DNA of 50,544 nt from Bacteroidales bacterium (GTDB lineage: Bacteria > Bacteroidota > Bacteroidia > Bacteroidales > P3), in NCBI GenBank assembly GCA_017448185.1, contig JAFSLX010000068.1, positions 1 to 50,544 of the forward strand, in the 5' to 3' direction. Below are positions 29,865-37,637 of this stretch, piece after piece; position 1 is the first letter of the stretch, and each line of letters starts with the position of its first letter. The position numbers and the translations under genes were made by a program. A model generated the notes under the pieces. That model did not search any database and had not been told where the DNA came from. It worked only from the letters and a program-made list of their open reading frames with translations.

Positions 29865-31100
29865 TTATTCAAATTCTGATTTAAGCACCTCAATCACGTG
29901 GTCGATGGTTTCTTCCTCGAGGTCGGTGCGGGTGATGAGCTCCTGCTTGGGCAGTGCCAGCACGCTCTTGGCGGTGTCGCAGCCAATCTTGACCAGCTCG
30001 TCGATAATCCACTGGTCGATTTCGTCGTTGAATTCAGTCAGTGCCACATCGTCGTAGTCCTCGTCGGTATCGCGGTAGACCTCGATTTCGTAACCCACCA
30101 GCTTCGAAGCCAGTTTGATATTGTAGCCACCCTTACCGATGGCGAGGCTCACCTGGTCGGGCTGCATAAACACCTCGGCCTTCTTCTCTTCCTCGTTGAT
30201 TTTGATGTTGCTCACCTTGGCGGGGCTCAGGGCGCGCTGAATCATCACATCGACACGGGGCGTATAGTTGATAACATCGATATTCTCGTTACGCAGTTCA
30301 CGGACAATGCCGTGGATACGGCCGCCCTTGACACCGACACACGAGCCGACGGGGTCGATGCGGTCGTCGTAGCTCTCGACGGCCACCTTGGCGCGCTCAC
30401 CGGGCTGACGGACGATATTGCGGATGGTAATCAAACCGTCGTAGATTTCGGGCACCTCGGCCTCGAGCAGACGCTCAAGGAAGATGGGCGACGTGCGGCT
30501 CAGGATGATGCTCGGGTTGTTGTTGCGCATCTCCACCTTGAGCACGATGGCACGGACGGTGTCGCCCTTGCGGAAGCGGTCGGCCGGAATCTGCTCGCTC
30601 TTGGGCAGCACCAGCTCGATTTTCTCGTCGTCGAGAATCAGCACCTCCTTGTTCCAAGGCTGGTACACCTCGCCAACAATAATCTCACCCACTTTCTCCT
30701 TGTACTTCTGGAAGATAAGGCTCTTCTCGTAATCCTGAATCTTGCCCACCAGATTCTGGCGGATAGAGAGGATTTCGCGACGGCCGAACTCTGTCATCGG
30801 GATAGGTTCGGAGAGTTCCTCGCCCACCTCGAAGTCGTCCTCAATCTTGCGGGCATCGCTCAGCGCAATCTCGCGCATCGGATCCTTCACGGCACCGTCT
30901 TCGACGATGGTGCGGTTGCGGAAAATCTCAAGGTCGCCCTTGTCGATGTTGACGATAATGTCGAAATTGTCCTCCGAGCCGTAGCGTTTGGCCAGCGCCG
31001 AGCGGAACACCTCTTCGAGGATACGCATCAACGTCTCACGGTCGATGTTCTTAAATTCCTTGAATTCCTGAAAGGAACTGCTCAAGTCTAACGTCTTCAT
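29865..31100 (-). CDS. nusA: Transcription termination/antitermination factor NusA
   Basis: NusA binds RNA polymerase and nascent RNA to modulate pausing and termination. The 411-residue protein has the N-terminal polymerase-binding domain (LMRILEEVFRSALAKRYG), an S1 domain (FQKYKEKVGEIIVGEVYQ), and KH domains with CVGVKGGRIHGIVREL and SLAIGKGGYNIKLASKLVG. A short C-terminal helix-hairpin-helix part is also present. I took the ATG at 31100 (MKTLDLSSSFQEF); a TTG nine codons earlier would nearly touch the rimP stop and adds no conserved residues. It lies between rimP and infB. Confidence 0.96.
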   Translation of the reverse strand: MKTLDLSSSFQEFKEFKNIDRETLMRILEEVFRSALAKRYGSEDNFDIIVNIDKGDLEIFRNRTIVEDGAVKDPMREIALSDARKIEDDFEVGEELSEPIPMTEFGRREILSIRQNLVGKIQDYEKSLIFQKYKEKVGEIIVGEVYQPWNKEVLILDDEKIELVLPKSEQIPADRFRKGDTVRAIVLKVEMRNNNPSIILSRTSPIFLERLLEAEVPEIYDGLITIRNIVRQPGERAKVAVESYDDRIDPVGSCVGVKGGRIHGIVRELRNENIDVINYTPRVDVMIQRALSPAKVSNIKINEEEKKAEVFMQPDQVSLAIGKGGYNIKLASKLVGYEIEVYRDTDEDYDDVALTEFNDEIDQWIIDELVKIGCDTAKSVLALPKQELITRTDLEEETIDHVIEVLKSEFE

Positions 31101-31128
31101 TGTATTATTGTTTATTTCTTTTTTCAAA

Positions 31129-31569
31129 TTAAAATTTCAGCACCACCCGTGCAGTCTTGATGTCGCTGTAGGCCAGGTGCAGCGTCTCGGGGGCTTGCTT
31201 CTTGGTGCCCCTGGTGCGGAGCACAATGCCGTTGTCGTCGGCATTCTCCAGCGTGCCTTCGGCCTCCTTGCCGTCGAACATCACCACCTCGAGGTCGCGG
31301 CCCACGTTCTTCACATACTGGCGCGTCAGCTTCAGCGGGCTGTCGGCACCGGCCGAGCTCACGTTCAACTCGAAATCCTCCTCGTCGCGGTCCAGCTGGC
31401 TCTCCACGGCACGGCTCAGCTCGATGCAGTCGTCGATATTCACACCGTTGTCGCCGTCGATGTCGACATAAATGCGGTTGTCGGGAGTCACTTTCAGGTT
31501 CACCAGGTATTTATCCGTACCCTCGAGTGCGCCCTGCACAAGTTCTAATATCTTGATTTTCTCTATCAT
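31129..31569 (-). CDS. rimP: Ribosome maturation factor RimP
   Basis: RimP helps assemble the 30S subunit. The 146-residue product has the alpha/beta N-terminal domain with VDIDGDNGVNIDDCIELSRA and the ELNVSSAGADSPLKLTRQY motif, then an Sm-like C-terminal domain with GTLENADDNGIVL. It is the first gene of the rimP-nusA-infB operon. Its ATG follows a terminator-like hairpin by only a few bases. Confidence 0.95.
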   Translation of the reverse strand: MIEKIKILELVQGALEGTDKYLVNLKVTPDNRIYVDIDGDNGVNIDDCIELSRAVESQLDRDEEDFELNVSSAGADSPLKLTRQYVKNVGRDLEVVMFDGKEAEGTLENADDNGIVLRTRGTKKQAPETLHLAYSDIKTARVVLKF

Positions 31570-31574
31570 ACTAA

Positions 31575-31600
31575 CAAAAAGAGAGGATTTTGTCCTCTCT
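31575..31600 (-). promoter_or_regulatory. Terminator-like hairpin in the rimP-nusA-infB leader
   Basis: On the minus strand AGAGAGGA-CAAAA-TCCTCTCT forms a perfect 8-bp stem followed by a short T-run (31580-31576), only about 7 nt before the rimP ATG. The promoter -7 box is at 31618-31611, so the stem would start almost at the 5' end of the RNA. It could be an attenuator, a 5' stabilising stem, or a binding site controlling rimP translation. Confidence 0.6.
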
Positions 31601-31610
31601 CATTCCGCTG

Positions 31611-31641
31611 CAAAGATACGTATATTTTTGAAACTGACAAA
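31611..31641 (-). promoter_or_regulatory. Promoter of rimP-nusA-infB
   Basis: On the minus strand TTTG (31641-31638) and TATCTTTG (31618-31611) are separated by 19 nt, a full consensus match. Confidence 0.8.
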
Positions 31642-31694
31642 ATATTTTTTACCCCCACACAATGGCAAACCACACTTTTTTAGTGTTTTGACAG

Positions 31695-31778
31695 TTACCG
31701 CACCACAACCACTTTCTTGACGGGGAAGGCGCCTACCTTGACCATATAGACACCCGAGGGGATATATTGAGTATCTTT
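31695..31778 (-). pseudogene. Remnant of a T9SS C-terminal sorting tail
   Basis: The minus-strand frame ending at the stop 31697-31695 reads QYIPSGVYMVKVGAFPVK followed by a KVVVR end. That is the last part of a type-A T9SS sorting domain ('lp.GvY.vkv....kKvvv'). No upstream cargo protein is attached: the frame enters repeat DNA after about 28 codons. This is the tail of a gene whose body has been lost. Confidence 0.65.
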
Positions 31779-31782
31779 GCAC

Positions 31783-31908
31783 TGCCAAACAATCAAGGTG
31801 GCGACAGCTTTATGCCATCGTCATCCTAAAGTCTGAAGGGGCATCGAGCCCCTCCAGACTTTGCCAAACAATCAAGGGTGGCTCTGCATTGTCCATTGTC
31901 ATCCAAGT
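31783..31908. repeat. Direct duplication around a strong hairpin
   Basis: About 47-50 bp starting TGCCAAACAATCAAGG and ending near GTCATCC occur at 31783-31832 and again, diverged, at 31862-31908. Between them lies a 13-bp inverted repeat with one mismatch (arms 31830-31842 and 31848-31860, loop ATCGA). Only TTG follows the hairpin, so terminator function is doubtful. A TATCTTTG box at 31772-31779 on the plus strand could start a short RNA, but no -33 element accompanies it. Confidence 0.6.
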
Positions 31909-32010
31909 TGACAAGCAATTCAGTATGGCGTGACAAGCTAATCAGTATGACTAGGGAATTTTTGACAAGCAATTCAGTATAACCAGCAAAAATCTGTCAA
32001 GCAATTTCAG
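31909..32010 (+). repeat. Four iteron-like copies of TGACAAGCAATTCAGTAT
   Basis: Copies lie at 31909-31926, 31931-31948 (two changes), 31963-31980 (exact) and 31995-32010 (diverged), all in the same orientation with spacings of 22, 32 and 32 bp. The two 32-bp steps equal about three helical turns, so a protein could bind them on one DNA face. Confidence 0.65.
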
Positions 32011-32037
32011 GAAAAGTCACTCTTGCTGTTGTCCGTT

Positions 32038-32120
32038 TGATGTTCGCTCGTTGTTCGTTCGTTGTTCGATGGCAGAGCGAACATCGACTGAACAACGACT
32101 GAACAACGGGCGAGCATCAA
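32038..32120. repeat. Dispersed GTTGTTCAGTC inverted repeat, degenerate copy 2
   Basis: Left-arm units TGTTCGCTCGTTGTTCGTTC and right-arm units CGACTGAACAACGACTGAAC surround GATGGCAGAG. The right arm matches copies 1 and 3 exactly over CGACTGAACAACG; the left arm has drifted (TTCG for TTCAG). It lies just upstream of the holB promoter. Confidence 0.7.
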
Positions 32121-32162
32121 CCGGAGAGTCTATTGACAAAAAATAAGCTTTTCGAATATTAT

Positions 32163-32195
32163 TTTGCCCTTATTATAAAAATATTCGTATATTTG
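32163..32195 (+). promoter_or_regulatory. Promoter of holB
   Basis: TTTG (32163-32166) and TATATTTG (32188-32195) are separated by 21 nt. The holB ATG is 19 nt after the -7 box. Confidence 0.7.
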
Positions 32196-32214
32196 CAAGT
32201 TTAAATATACCACC

Positions 32215-33252
32215 ATGCAGTTTAAAGATATTGTAGGACAACGAGATGTGATAAACCGGCTGACCGAGATTGTCGACAGCGGGCGTGTGAGCCATGCCCA
32301 ATTGTTCCTTGGACCGACGCGCGACGGCAGCCTCCAGCTGGCGCTGGCCTACCTGCAATACCTTTGCTGCGAACACCGCGTGCACCATGCGGACGGCGAG
32401 CTGCGGGCCGACTCGTGCGGCGAATGCCCGAGCTGCAAGAAGATTGCCCAACTGATGCATCCTGACCTGCACTTTGTGTTCCCCAACGCCACCACAACGA
32501 GTGTCGACAAGCCCTGGAGCGGCGAGTTTGCTGCCGAGTTCCGCCAGTTCCTGCTCGACAACCGGGCCCTCGGCACGCTTGACGACTGGTACGCCGCCCT
32601 CGGCATCGAGAACAAGCAGGGCATGATACGCGAACTGGATGCCGCCCACATTGTGGCCGACCTGGGGCTGAAGAGCTACGAGGGCGGGTGGAAGATGATG
32701 GTGGTGTGGATGCCCGAGAAGATGAACGCCGCCGCGGCCAACGAGTTGCTGAAAACCCTCGAGGAGCCGTCGGCCGGCACGGTGATACTGCTGGTGGGCG
32801 AGAGCGACGAGCGCCTGCTGCCAACAATCCGAAGCCGTGTGCAGACGGTGAGAGTGCAGGTCGGAGAAAAGCGAGTGGAAAGCAATGCCGAGTTCGCCGA
32901 ACTGATGGTGGGCTGGCTTCGTCTATTGTTCAAACTGAAGATGAAGGAATTGTCCTCGCAGGTGGACAAGATGGCCCAGCTCAACCGCGAACAGCTGAAG
33001 CAGTTCCTGCAGTACACGCTCGACGTGATGCGCGACTGCTTCCTGAAGAGTGCCGCCGGTATGCCGTGCACCTTGGGGTCGGGCGACGAGAAATTCGACG
33101 CCATGTTCCCCAGCATGATAACTGTCAACAACATAGAACGAATCAACAACGCCATCAACGACACCATGTTTGCCATCGAGCGCAACGCCTATGCCAAGAT
33201 TGCACTGATGCAGCTGTCGTTCGAGATGAGCAAAGCCCTCAAAAAACGATGA
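32215..33252 (+). CDS. holB: DNA polymerase III, delta' subunit
   Basis: Delta' is part of the clamp loader that opens the beta sliding clamp. The 345-residue product starts MQFKDIVGQRDVINRLTEIV, has a degenerate P-loop LGPTRDGSLQ lacking the GKT, as expected for delta', and a zinc-binding CGECPSCKKIAQ segment. AAANELLKTLEEPSAGTVIL and LLPTIRSRVQTVRV carry the sensor-1-like and SRC-type motifs (here SRVQ). It begins a plus-strand run holB-ricT-gldH-PBP1A-rlmN with short spacings. Confidence 0.93.
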   Translation: MQFKDIVGQRDVINRLTEIVDSGRVSHAQLFLGPTRDGSLQLALAYLQYLCCEHRVHHADGELRADSCGECPSCKKIAQLMHPDLHFVFPNATTTSVDKPWSGEFAAEFRQFLLDNRALGTLDDWYAALGIENKQGMIRELDAAHIVADLGLKSYEGGWKMMVVWMPEKMNAAAANELLKTLEEPSAGTVILLVGESDERLLPTIRSRVQTVRVQVGEKRVESNAEFAELMVGWLRLLFKLKMKELSSQVDKMAQLNREQLKQFLQYTLDVMRDCFLKSAAGMPCTLGSGDEKFDAMFPSMITVNNIERINNAINDTMFAIERNAYAKIALMQLSFEMSKALKKR

Positions 33253-33282
33253 GCGGCGAAAGAATAAAAACAAAGAATATTT

Positions 33283-34899
33283 ATGGAAGAGAACAAAGAT
33301 AAAGAACTGAAGAACAAACCCGTTGACCCCACACCCGACGATGTGGAAGAGGTGGCAAGTGCGGAAGACATAGAGGCGTTCATGAAATCGCGCCGCAAGA
33401 AAAGCAGCGAGAAACAGCCCGTAGAGAGAGAGAACCCCGAGGTGGAAGAATACCGCAGCGAGGAGAACCAGCTTGACCCCTACCTCGACCCCGACCCCGA
33501 GATACCGTGGGTGAAATACGAGGAACCCGTATACCTTTCGCGTGGATGCAACCACTGTCCCAAGTCGTATGTGCCCGTAAGCCCGTGTGAACGGCAGAGC
33601 TGCTCGAAGGTGACGGCCACCAACTGGCTGGCCGGCATACGCCAACCGACCGACCGGCCGTTCGACTGCGTCGAAGTGCGATTCAAGAACAATCATAAAG
33701 ACTTCTACCGTCTGCCCGACGGGCTGAGCGTGACCGAGGGCGACACTGTGGCCGTCGAAGGACAGCCCGGACACGACGTGGGCATCGTGAGCATGACCGG
33801 CGAACTGTGCCGCCTGCAGATGCTCAAACGTCGCATCAATCCCGAATCGGAAGAAATCAAGAAACTATTCCGCCGTGCCAAGGATGCCGACCTCGAGCGC
33901 TGGGCCAACACCCTGAAAGAGGAGCGCTCGGCGCTGCTGCGCACCCGCGAGATTGTTTCGCTCATGGGACTGGACATGAAGGTGAACGACGTGGAGTTCC
34001 AAGGAGACCACTCGAAAGCCATCTTCTACTACACTGCCGACGAACGCGTCGACTTCCGCGAGCTCATCAAGGTGCTGGCCGACGAATTCCATGTGCGCAT
34101 CGAGATGAAACAAATCGGAGTGCGCCAGGAAGCAGGCAAGGTGGGCGGTATCGGCACCTGCGGCCGCGAATTGTGCTGCAGCACATGGCTGACCAACTTC
34201 CGCTCGGTCACCACCGCCGCTGCCAAAACCCAGCAGATACTTCCCAACCCACAGAAACTGGCCGGCCAGTGCGGCAAACTGAAATGCTGCCTCAACTTCG
34301 AGTACGAGGTGTATGCCGATGCCCTGAAGAAATTCCCGCCGGCAGGCACCGCCATCCGTTTCCAGAAAGGCTTGGCTCTGTACAAGAAGACCGACGTGTT
34401 CCGCGGCATCATGTGGTACGCCTACGAGGGCGAGAACGACCTCTTTGCCATTCCGGCCGAAAGAGTAAAGGAAATTATCGAGATGAACCGCAACCAGCGC
34501 TACCCGGAGAAGTTGGAAGACTATCAGGTGGAGCTGATGTCGACTTCGGCCCTCGTGCAGGAATCGACCGACGAAGAAGTGGAGCGCGAAATTCAGCGTC
34601 TGGCCGAAGGCGGCAACGGGGTGGTTGGCGAAGAGCAGAAGAAACCGCAACACAACGACCGTCAGCGCAACGACAGCCACGAAAACCGTGGACGTGGACG
34701 CGACCGCGGCAACCGCCACGAAGGCAACCGTCATCAAAACAGCAACGGCAACAACAATAACAACCACAACGAGAACGGCAACAGAAACCGCAATAACCAG
34801 AACGGCAACGAACAGCGTCAGCCGAAGAAGAACAACGACCGTTCACGCAATGACACGCCGCGCCGCAGTGGTGGAAACAACAGAGACCGCAGAGGATAA
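33283..34899 (+). CDS. ricT: PSP1-domain protein of the RicT (YaaT) family
   Basis: The 538-residue protein has a Cys-rich lead (GCNHCPKSY, PCERQSCSK), then the PSP1/RicT core: DCVEVRFKNNHKDFY, FYYTADERVDFRELIKVLAD, VRIEMKQIGVRQEAGKVGG, TCGRELCCSTWL and QCGKLKCCLNFEYEVY. The last two carry the Cys pairs that bind iron-sulfur in B. subtilis RicT. The C-terminal 130 residues are Asn/Arg/Gly-rich and disordered (GNNNNNHNENGNRNRN), possibly RNA-binding. In Bacillus the Ric complex supports RNA processing and development; in Bacteroidota the role is not settled. It lies between holB (30 nt) and gldH (6 nt). Confidence 0.88.
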   Translation: MEENKDKELKNKPVDPTPDDVEEVASAEDIEAFMKSRRKKSSEKQPVERENPEVEEYRSEENQLDPYLDPDPEIPWVKYEEPVYLSRGCNHCPKSYVPVSPCERQSCSKVTATNWLAGIRQPTDRPFDCVEVRFKNNHKDFYRLPDGLSVTEGDTVAVEGQPGHDVGIVSMTGELCRLQMLKRRINPESEEIKKLFRRAKDADLERWANTLKEERSALLRTREIVSLMGLDMKVNDVEFQGDHSKAIFYYTADERVDFRELIKVLADEFHVRIEMKQIGVRQEAGKVGGIGTCGRELCCSTWLTNFRSVTTAAAKTQQILPNPQKLAGQCGKLKCCLNFEYEVYADALKKFPPAGTAIRFQKGLALYKKTDVFRGIMWYAYEGENDLFAIPAERVKEIIEMNRNQRYPEKLEDYQVELMSTSALVQESTDEEVEREIQRLAEGGNGVVGEEQKKPQHNDRQRNDSHENRGRGRDRGNRHEGNRHQNSNGNNNNNHNENGNRNRNNQNGNEQRQPKKNNDRSRNDTPRRSGGNNRDRRG

Positions 34900-34905
34900 A
34901 AAGAG

Positions 34906-35388
34906 ATGAAATCAAACAAAATAATGAGAATCGCAGTTGTCGCACTGCTGCCAATGTTGATGGCCTCGTGCGACGGCTCGGTGTTCTACAACGAAAACCG
35001 CAACGTCGACGAGCACGGTTGGAATCCTGCCGACAGTGTGAGTTTTGACGTGGAGGTAACCGACACCAACCGTATTTTCGACTTCCTGGTCGAGATTCGC
35101 AACACTACGGAATACGCCTATTCCAACACATTCCTCTTCATCAACACCACGTTCCCCGATGGCTCGATTGCGCGGGACACGATGGAGTACCCTTTGGCCG
35201 ACCCTTCAGGCGCATGGTATGGAAAACGCAGCGGCCGATACGTTGACACACGCTACTACTTCCGTCGAAACGCCCGCTTCCCGATGACCGGCACCTACCA
35301 TTTCGCCATCACCAACGGCATGCGCGACGAGGCCATCTCAGGGTTGAAAGACATCGGATTCAGAATTGAATACAGCAAAATGAAATAA
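34906..35388 (+). CDS. gldH: Gliding-motility lipoprotein GldH
   Basis: The 160-residue protein has a lipoprotein signal peptide with lipobox LMASC, Cys22. The mature domain contains VFYNENRNVDEHGWN, DFLVEIRNTTEYAYSN, FPDGSIARDTMEYPLAD and a FPMTGTYHFAITNGMR segment, matching GldH. GldH is needed for gliding in Flavobacterium and is kept in non-gliding Bacteroidales. The short gap to ricT (6 nt) and to the PBP1A gene (5 nt) indicates an operon with cell-envelope genes. Confidence 0.93.
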   Translation: MKSNKIMRIAVVALLPMLMASCDGSVFYNENRNVDEHGWNPADSVSFDVEVTDTNRIFDFLVEIRNTTEYAYSNTFLFINTTFPDGSIARDTMEYPLADPSGAWYGKRSGRYVDTRYYFRRNARFPMTGTYHFAITNGMRDEAISGLKDIGFRIEYSKMK

Positions 35389-35393
35389 TAAAC

Positions 35394-37637
35394 ATGGCTC
35401 AGAGCAAAAAGGAAAAACCGAAATACATCAAGACTATCTGGTGGATATTCGCCGGATTGTGGGGGTTCATCATCCTGTTCTTCACCTTCCTGTCGATGGG
35501 ATGGTTGGGGTTCATGCCCTCGTTTGAGGAACTGGAGAATCCACGCAGCCTGCAGGCATCGGAGGTACTGTCGGACGACGGTGAAGTGCTGGGTTTCATC
35601 GGTTTGGAGAACCGTTCAAATGTCACTTACGACCAAATATCGCCTAACCTTATCAATGCCCTTATCGCCACCGAGGATGTACGCTTCTACAACCATTCCG
35701 GCATCGATGCCCGAAGCCTCGGACGCGTGCTGATCAAGACAGTGTTGGGTCGTCACGGTTCGTCGGGTGGCGGCAGCACCATCACCCAACAGTTGGCCAA
35801 GAACCTCTTCCCGCGTGGCAAGCAGAGCAAACTTGGAGTCATCTTTGTCAAGTTCAAGGAATGGGTGGTGGCCGTGAAGCTGGAGCACAACTACTCAAAG
35901 CAAGAGATACTGGCCATGTATCTCAACACCGTCGACTTCGGCAGCAATGCCTACGGAGTGAAAACAGCCTCGAAGACCTTCTTCGACAAGACTCCTTCAG
36001 AACTGGATGTCGACGAAGCAGCTATAATGGTAGGCTTGCTGAAAGCCCCCACCACTTACAGCCCCATCCTGCATCCCGAGAACGCCCTCGAACGCCGCAA
36101 TACCGTGCTCTACCAGATGAACCACTACGACTACCTGAGCGATGAAGACTATGAAAAGTACAAGGAGAAGCCCATCGACATGTCGCATTATACTCCGCAA
36201 AGCCACAACGACGGTCTGGCCACCTACCTGCGCGAATACCTGCGTGGCTACATGAAAGACTGGTGCAAGCACCACCGCAAACCCAACGGCGAACACTATG
36301 ACGTGCATAAAGACGGCCTGAAGATTTACACCACAATCGACTCGCGTATGCAGCGTTATGCCGAGCAGGCTGTGCGTGAACATTTCAGCAAAGAGATACA
36401 GCCCGCCTTCGACCGCGAACTGAAGAAACGTAATGGCAATCCCTTCTGTGACATCAGCAAAGAGCAACAGGAAACCTTCCTGACACAGGCCATGAAAAAC
36501 AGCGACCGCTACCGCAACCTGAAGGCTCAAGGATTGAGCCAGAAAGAAATCAGAGCTGAGTTCAACAAGAAGGTAAATATGCGCGTATTCAGCTGGCATG
36601 GTAAAGTCGACACCACAATGACGCCTTGGGATTCGCTCATCTACTGCAAGCGATTCCTTAACGCCGGCCTGATGTCGGTCGAGCCCGGCACCGGCTATGT
36701 GAAGGCCTACGTGGGCGGCATTAACTACCGCTACTTCAAGTACGACAATGTGCAGAGTCACCGACAGGTGGGTTCAACCTTCAAGCCGTTTGTCTACACC
36801 ATGGCGCTGCAGGACCTGGGTATGTATCCCTGTACAGAAGTGCCCAACTCGGAAGTGTGCTTCCCTGTGTGGGGCAAGCCCGATTGGTGCCCGAAAAACT
36901 CGACCCACGAGCGTGAAGGCGAGATGGTGACCTTGAAATGGGCTTTGGCTCATTCGGTCAACTGGGTGTCGGCATATTTGATGAAGCAGGGCTCACCCGA
37001 ACAGGTAATCAACATTGCCCGCAAGATGGGTGTGCTCAGCCCCATCGACGCAGTACCAGCCATCGCGGTTGGTACGCCCGAAATCACCGTCTATGAGATG
37101 GCTGGTGCCATGGCCACTTTCGCCAACAAGGGCGAATATGTCGAGCCTATCTTCGTTACCAAAATCGAAGACAACAAAGGCATGGTGCTCGAACGCTTCA
37201 CGCCCAAACGTAGTGAAGCCTTGAACGAAGCCACCGCCTATATGATGATTGAATTAATGAAGGGTGTGGTGCAAAGCGGTACGGGTGTACGTTTGAATTA
37301 CAAATACCACTTGAACAACTATTCCACCGCCATTGCAGGCAAGACCGGCACCACCCAGAATAACTCCGACTGCTGGTTTGTCGGCATTACGCCCAAACTG
37401 GCCACAGCCGTGTGGACCGGCGGCGAACTGCGTTCCATCCACTTCCGCAACATGACCTACGGTCAGGGTGCTGCCATGGCACTGCCCATCTTCGGCCTTT
37501 ATATGGAGAAAATCTACAAGGACACGAAACTCAACTTCTACCGTGGCGATTTCGACCGTCCGTCGGAGCCCATCGAGATGGACTGCTCAAACTTCAATCA
37601 GGAAATTGAAAATGAAGGATTCGACTGGGACTTCTAA
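35394..37637 (+). CDS. Class A penicillin-binding protein (PBP1A-type transglycosylase/transpeptidase)
   Basis: This bifunctional peptidoglycan synthase is anchored in the inner membrane (747 residues). One transmembrane helix near residues 15-40 is followed by the GT51 glycosyltransferase domain: ATEDVRFYNHSGID, GSTITQQLAKNLFPRGKQSK and LNTVDFGSNAYGV. The transpeptidase domain has the SxxK serine in GSTFKPFVYT, the SxN motif in HSVNW and KTGTTQNNSDCWFVG. All catalytic motifs are intact. Its 3' end overlaps the proposed rlmN start by 26 nt. Confidence 0.96.
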   Translation: MAQSKKEKPKYIKTIWWIFAGLWGFIILFFTFLSMGWLGFMPSFEELENPRSLQASEVLSDDGEVLGFIGLENRSNVTYDQISPNLINALIATEDVRFYNHSGIDARSLGRVLIKTVLGRHGSSGGGSTITQQLAKNLFPRGKQSKLGVIFVKFKEWVVAVKLEHNYSKQEILAMYLNTVDFGSNAYGVKTASKTFFDKTPSELDVDEAAIMVGLLKAPTTYSPILHPENALERRNTVLYQMNHYDYLSDEDYEKYKEKPIDMSHYTPQSHNDGLATYLREYLRGYMKDWCKHHRKPNGEHYDVHKDGLKIYTTIDSRMQRYAEQAVREHFSKEIQPAFDRELKKRNGNPFCDISKEQQETFLTQAMKNSDRYRNLKAQGLSQKEIRAEFNKKVNMRVFSWHGKVDTTMTPWDSLIYCKRFLNAGLMSVEPGTGYVKAYVGGINYRYFKYDNVQSHRQVGSTFKPFVYTMALQDLGMYPCTEVPNSEVCFPVWGKPDWCPKNSTHEREGEMVTLKWALAHSVNWVSAYLMKQGSPEQVINIARKMGVLSPIDAVPAIAVGTPEITVYEMAGAMATFANKGEYVEPIFVTKIEDNKGMVLERFTPKRSEALNEATAYMMIELMKGVVQSGTGVRLNYKYHLNNYSTAIAGKTGTTQNNSDCWFVGITPKLATAVWTGGELRSIHFRNMTYGQGAAMALPIFGLYMEKIYKDTKLNFYRGDFDRPSEPIEMDCSNFNQEIENEGFDWDF

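Noticed and set aside
29898-31091. 397-codon plus-strand frame opposite nusA
   Set aside because: nusA has S1 and KH motifs and operon context; the opposite frame is featureless.
31600-31788. 62-codon minus-strand frame between rimP and the repeat region
   Set aside because: It overlaps the T9SS-tail fragment in another frame and covers the rimP promoter; the sorting-tail frame is the recognisable one.
31909-32010. Possible CRISPR array (18-bp repeats)
   Set aside because: Repeat-to-repeat distances are only 22-32 bp, repeats diverge and no cas genes are present.
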